Origin: Ectobius pallidus
Lineage: Eukaryota > Arthropoda > Insecta > Blattodea > Ectobiidae
NCBI GenBank assembly: GCA_964059195.1
Contig: CAXKWD010000008.1
Location: 46,476,002 to 46,540,001, forward strand
Reading direction: 5' to 3'
Length of the DNA stretch: 64,000 nucleotides
Shown here piece by piece: positions 61,601-64,000 of the stretch. The position numbers and the translations under genes are program-made. Under the pieces are notes generated by a model. The model made no database searches. It saw only the letters and a list, made by a program, of their open reading frames with translations, and was not told the DNA's origin. The stretch's first letter is position 1; the number at the start of each line of letters is the position of its first letter.

Positions 61601-62470
61601 TTCTCCATTTCTATGTTCTGATGTCCCACTTTGACATGTTTCGGAGAATTCTTCATGTTTGTAATTATTTTGGTCTTTTCGAAAGAAATGTTGAGACCTA
61701 TTTTTCTTGCTTGTTTTTGTAGTTCGAAGACTTGTTCTTTGGCTTCTTCCCAGGTCTCAGCTAGTAGGGCCATATCATCTGCGAAGGCTTGGCATTTGAT
61801 TTTGATGCCTTTGTTTTTTGTTCCAAGCCTGATTCCACTTTGAGTCTTCTTGCTCCACTCTCTGACTACTTTTTCTAAGGCGCAATTAAATAGCAGCGGT
61901 GAGAGTCCATCTCCTTGCCGAACACCAGTTCTAATCTCGAATGGGTCAGAGAGTTCTCCCATGAATTTAACTTTAGAATAGGTATTGGTAAGTGTTTCTC
62001 TGATTAGGTTCGTGGTTTTGTTGTCTAGGTTTAGTTCTGTTAGTATAGAGAAGAGGGATTCCCTATCTATTGAGTCGTATGCTTTTTGGAAGTCAATGAA
62101 AGTGATAACATATGACTTTGCTCTTGATTTTTGGTAGGCCATGATGTTTTTTATGTTTAAGATTTGTTCCGGGCAGAACCTTCCTTTCCTGAAGCCTGCT
62201 TGGTATTCTCCAAGTTGATGGTCTAGTTGAGGTTCTGCTCTGTTTAGTAGTACTTTAGAAAATATTTTGTATGTTACGTCTAGGAGTGAGATCCCCCTGT
62301 AGTTGTTGGGGTCCGTTTTGGAACCTTTCTTATGGAGTGGGTGGATGAGGGCCATCTTCCGATTCATCTGGGATTTTTTCCTTTATCCATATTTCATCAA
62401 ATATGCTTTTGAGTGAGACTATGGCATTTTTATTGACATTTTTCCAGAGTTCAGCTGTGATTTGATTTTC
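61564..62470 (-). pseudogene. RTE LINE reverse transcriptase core
   Basis: 62367-61564 is open: ALIHPLHKKGSKTDPNNYRG, LGEYQAGFRKGRFCPEQI, FIDFQKAYDSIDR, VRQGDGLSPLLFN and the catalytic QAFADDMALLAETW. The upstream part (about 62470-62368) is in another frame, shifted near 62365. The downstream part shifts near 61570. Motifs are those of RTE-clade enzymes. The palm residues are intact but the gene is broken. Confidence 0.85.
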
Positions 62471-62473
62471 TCC

Positions 62474-62573
62474 CGATGCCTTATAGTTTTTTAGGTTCGC
62501 TACAACTGTCTCTAGTTCCTCAACGATGCCTTATAGTTTTTTAGGTTCGCTATAACTGTCTCTAGTTCCTCAA
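62474..62573. repeat. 50-bp tandem duplication in the RTE LINE
   Basis: CGATGCCTTATAGTTTTTTA starts at 62474 and again at 62524, and the two 50-bp units differ by about two bases. Fifty is not a multiple of three, so the duplication shifts the frame between linker and RT. Confidence 0.88.
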
Positions 62574-63041
62574 TGGTGGGAGGTTCCGAGTTAGGACTGG
62601 CTGTTGTTGAGGGGTTAAAATCCATTTTTTCTATGGGTTCTTTACAATTGAGGAGATTTCCGAAATATTCTGCCAATATTTTGCAATTATCCTTATTATT
62701 ATGAGCAATATTTCCGTTTTTGTCTTGGAGTTGTAGGGTCGGTGAGTTGTATTTGGTAATTTTTTGTTTGAAAGATTTATAAAAGTTCCTTGTGTTGTTC
62801 CTGATGAAGTCTTCATTGATCTGAGAGATGAGTTGATCTTCTTTAGTTTCTTTTATTCTTTTGAGATTTTTGCTCACTAGTTTTCTTACACTTAAAAAAT
62901 GTTGCCTGTTATGTTCGTTTTTCTGTGATTGCCACCGTTGCCATGCTTTCTTTCTTAGTTCAATAAGGTCGTCACATTCTTCCGTCCACCATGCATGCTT
63001 TTTGGCTTTGGTTATGGGAGCTAATTGTTCGGCTTTAGTTA
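62512..63041 (-). pseudogene. RTE LINE linker between endonuclease and RT
   Basis: From about 63041 the minus strand reads SLITKAEQLAPITKAKKHAW and WTEECDDLIELRKKAWQRWQ, then RNNTRNFYKSFKQKI and IEELETVIANLKNYKAS, where the 50-bp duplication shifts the frame and a stop follows at 62512. A frameshift near 63042 separates it from the endonuclease. Confidence 0.8.
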
Positions 63042-63956
63042 TTAAGCTTTTATTTGATCCCAGTTTTGGTTTTGCAAGTCTTCAGTTGCGAGGTTGAAAT
63101 CTTTCGAATTCATTATCTTTTCTGGATCGTATTTTCGGCCTTGTTTGGATTTGTTAGTACTGTTTCTCCTTTTCGGGAGTATTTTGAATTTTATTTTAGA
63201 AAGGTAGTGATCAGAATCTAGGTTGGCTCCTCTGAGGAGTCTGACATTTTGTATTTCTTTATGAAACTTCTGTTTGATCGCCATGTGGTCGATTTGGAAT
63301 TCACCTAAGTGTGGGTTTGGTGAGATCCATGTTTTCTGTTTTCTAGATAGCTTTTTAAAGGCTGTGGATTTCAGGATCATGTTATGCGCTTCGCACAGTT
63401 CTGTTAACCGGATGCCATTTTGATTAGTTCTACGATGTGCCAGGTAGTTTCCAACGATTTTTTTGTATTTTTTCTCCTTCCCTACCTGGGCATTGAAGTC
63501 TCCCATAAGTAGGACGTTGTGTTTTTCTGGAATTTTTTGCATGACATCATCTAGTTGGTCCCAGAAGAGTTCCACTTTTTCTTTGTCCTTCTTATTGTCT
63601 TCATTTATAGGGGCATGTGAATTTACGATGGTGTATAGTCTGTTAGCAGATTTGAAAGTAAATGTTGAGAGCCTTTCAGATTGAGATTCAAAGTTTATAA
63701 TGGAGTCCAAAATATTTTTGTCTATTATGAAGCCAGTTCCAAGGTGCGGTGTGTTCTTCATAATTCTTTTGCCTACCTTTCCTTTGTATATTCTAAAGCC
63801 TCCTGAATCAAAATTGTTTTCATGTATGAATCTGGTTTCCTGTAGGGCTGTTATACGAATTTTGTAGTTTTTGAGGGTGTCTGTAAGATGATTTAATTTC
63901 CCTGTATTTAGAAGGGAGTTTACATTGAAGGTAACTATGTAACTCAGTTTTTTTTA
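63042..63956 (-). pseudogene. RTE LINE endonuclease
   Basis: Open on the minus strand from just after a stop near 63957 down to 63042. Residues include YIVTFNVNSL at the N-terminal end, ITALQETRF (catalytic Glu), TIVNSHAPINEDN, LLMGDFNAQVGKE, and SDHYLSKIKF (His of the active site). An APE-type endonuclease of RTE clade. A run of eight A (63950 region) may hide another frameshift at its start. The end is frame-shifted relative to the linker. Confidence 0.82.
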
Positions 63957-64000
63957 TTTCATTCCGACTTGTCTCTGTGTAATGCCGCAGACTCCCCAGA

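Larger units (their letters stand above)
60931..64000 (-). mobile_element. RTE-clade LINE, frameshifted, running off the right edge
   Basis: The minus-strand element has an APE-type endonuclease (63956-63042), a linker, an RTE-type reverse transcriptase and a C-terminus ending near 60960. Its 3' end reads ACGGAG then (AAT)n, a short simple-repeat tail typical of RTE. At least four frameshifts break the single long ORF expected for RTE. The 5' end lies beyond the window. Confidence 0.88.

Overview
The window is eukaryotic and almost certainly from an insect with a large, transposon-rich genome. It is AT-rich, has spliced genes and no operons, and carries BEL/Pao and copia LTR elements, CR1-, R1- and RTE-type LINEs, P/THAP, mariner, Harbinger, hAT and piggyBac relatives, and tRNA-derived SINEs. 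A cockroach- or orthopteroid-sized genome would fit, but I cannot name the species. The only host coding sequence I can support is one 84-base exon (60343-60426, + strand). It encodes part of the SH3 domain of a DOCK3/4-type protein (Drosophila sponge), with good splice sites on both sides. Most or all of the window therefore probably lies in or beside the introns of that gene.

Layout. 1-5791: old host or repeat DNA holding a deleted mariner with 105-bp inverted repeats, a LINE remnant and several low-copy repeats. 5797-33835: the dominant feature, a head-to-tail array of five internal regions alternating with six 918-bp LTRs, all within one pair of 5-bp target duplications (CATAG). Each 3000-bp internal region encodes only a 682-aa BEL/Pao-type Gag with a doubled zinc-binding module, and there is no pol gene. 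Copy 2 is split by a P/THAP transposon (11189-14263). Copy 3 is split by a nearly full-length CR1-type LINE on the minus strand (19176-23621), whose ORF1 has an SGNH-esterase domain. 33836-34500: right flank, including a paralogue of the empty integration site. 35154-40000: a MITE, a CR1-like LINE fragment with a decayed P-like element inside it, and a Harbinger element with an intact, spliced HARBI1-like transposase. 40542-49739: a copia element with matching 227-bp LTRs and a copia-type half-tRNA primer site. It is interrupted by an intact P/THAP element (41923-45363, itself holding a 171-bp hAT MITE) and by a 5'-truncated R1-like LINE (45880-47968). Its reverse transcriptase core is deleted.

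50640-60340: a patchwork of short elements: a Myb/SANT-like fragment, mariner remnants, a piggyBac-like MITE with TTAA ends, a mariner deletion derivative whose empty site is also in the window, a LINE 3' end carrying a SINE, and another MITE. 60343-64000: the DOCK exon, a tRNA-derived SINE, and an RTE LINE on the minus strand that runs off the right edge and is broken by frameshifts.

How the parts relate. The gag-only array must depend on enzymes supplied by an autonomous BEL/Pao relative. The two P/THAP elements are separate families: one has an in-frame stop between its THAP and catalytic regions, the other is uninterrupted. The nesting gives a relative order of insertion: array, then P element and CR1; copia, then P element with a hAT MITE, and the R1-like LINE. 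Nothing resembling a CRISPR array, prokaryotic operon or rRNA gene was seen.
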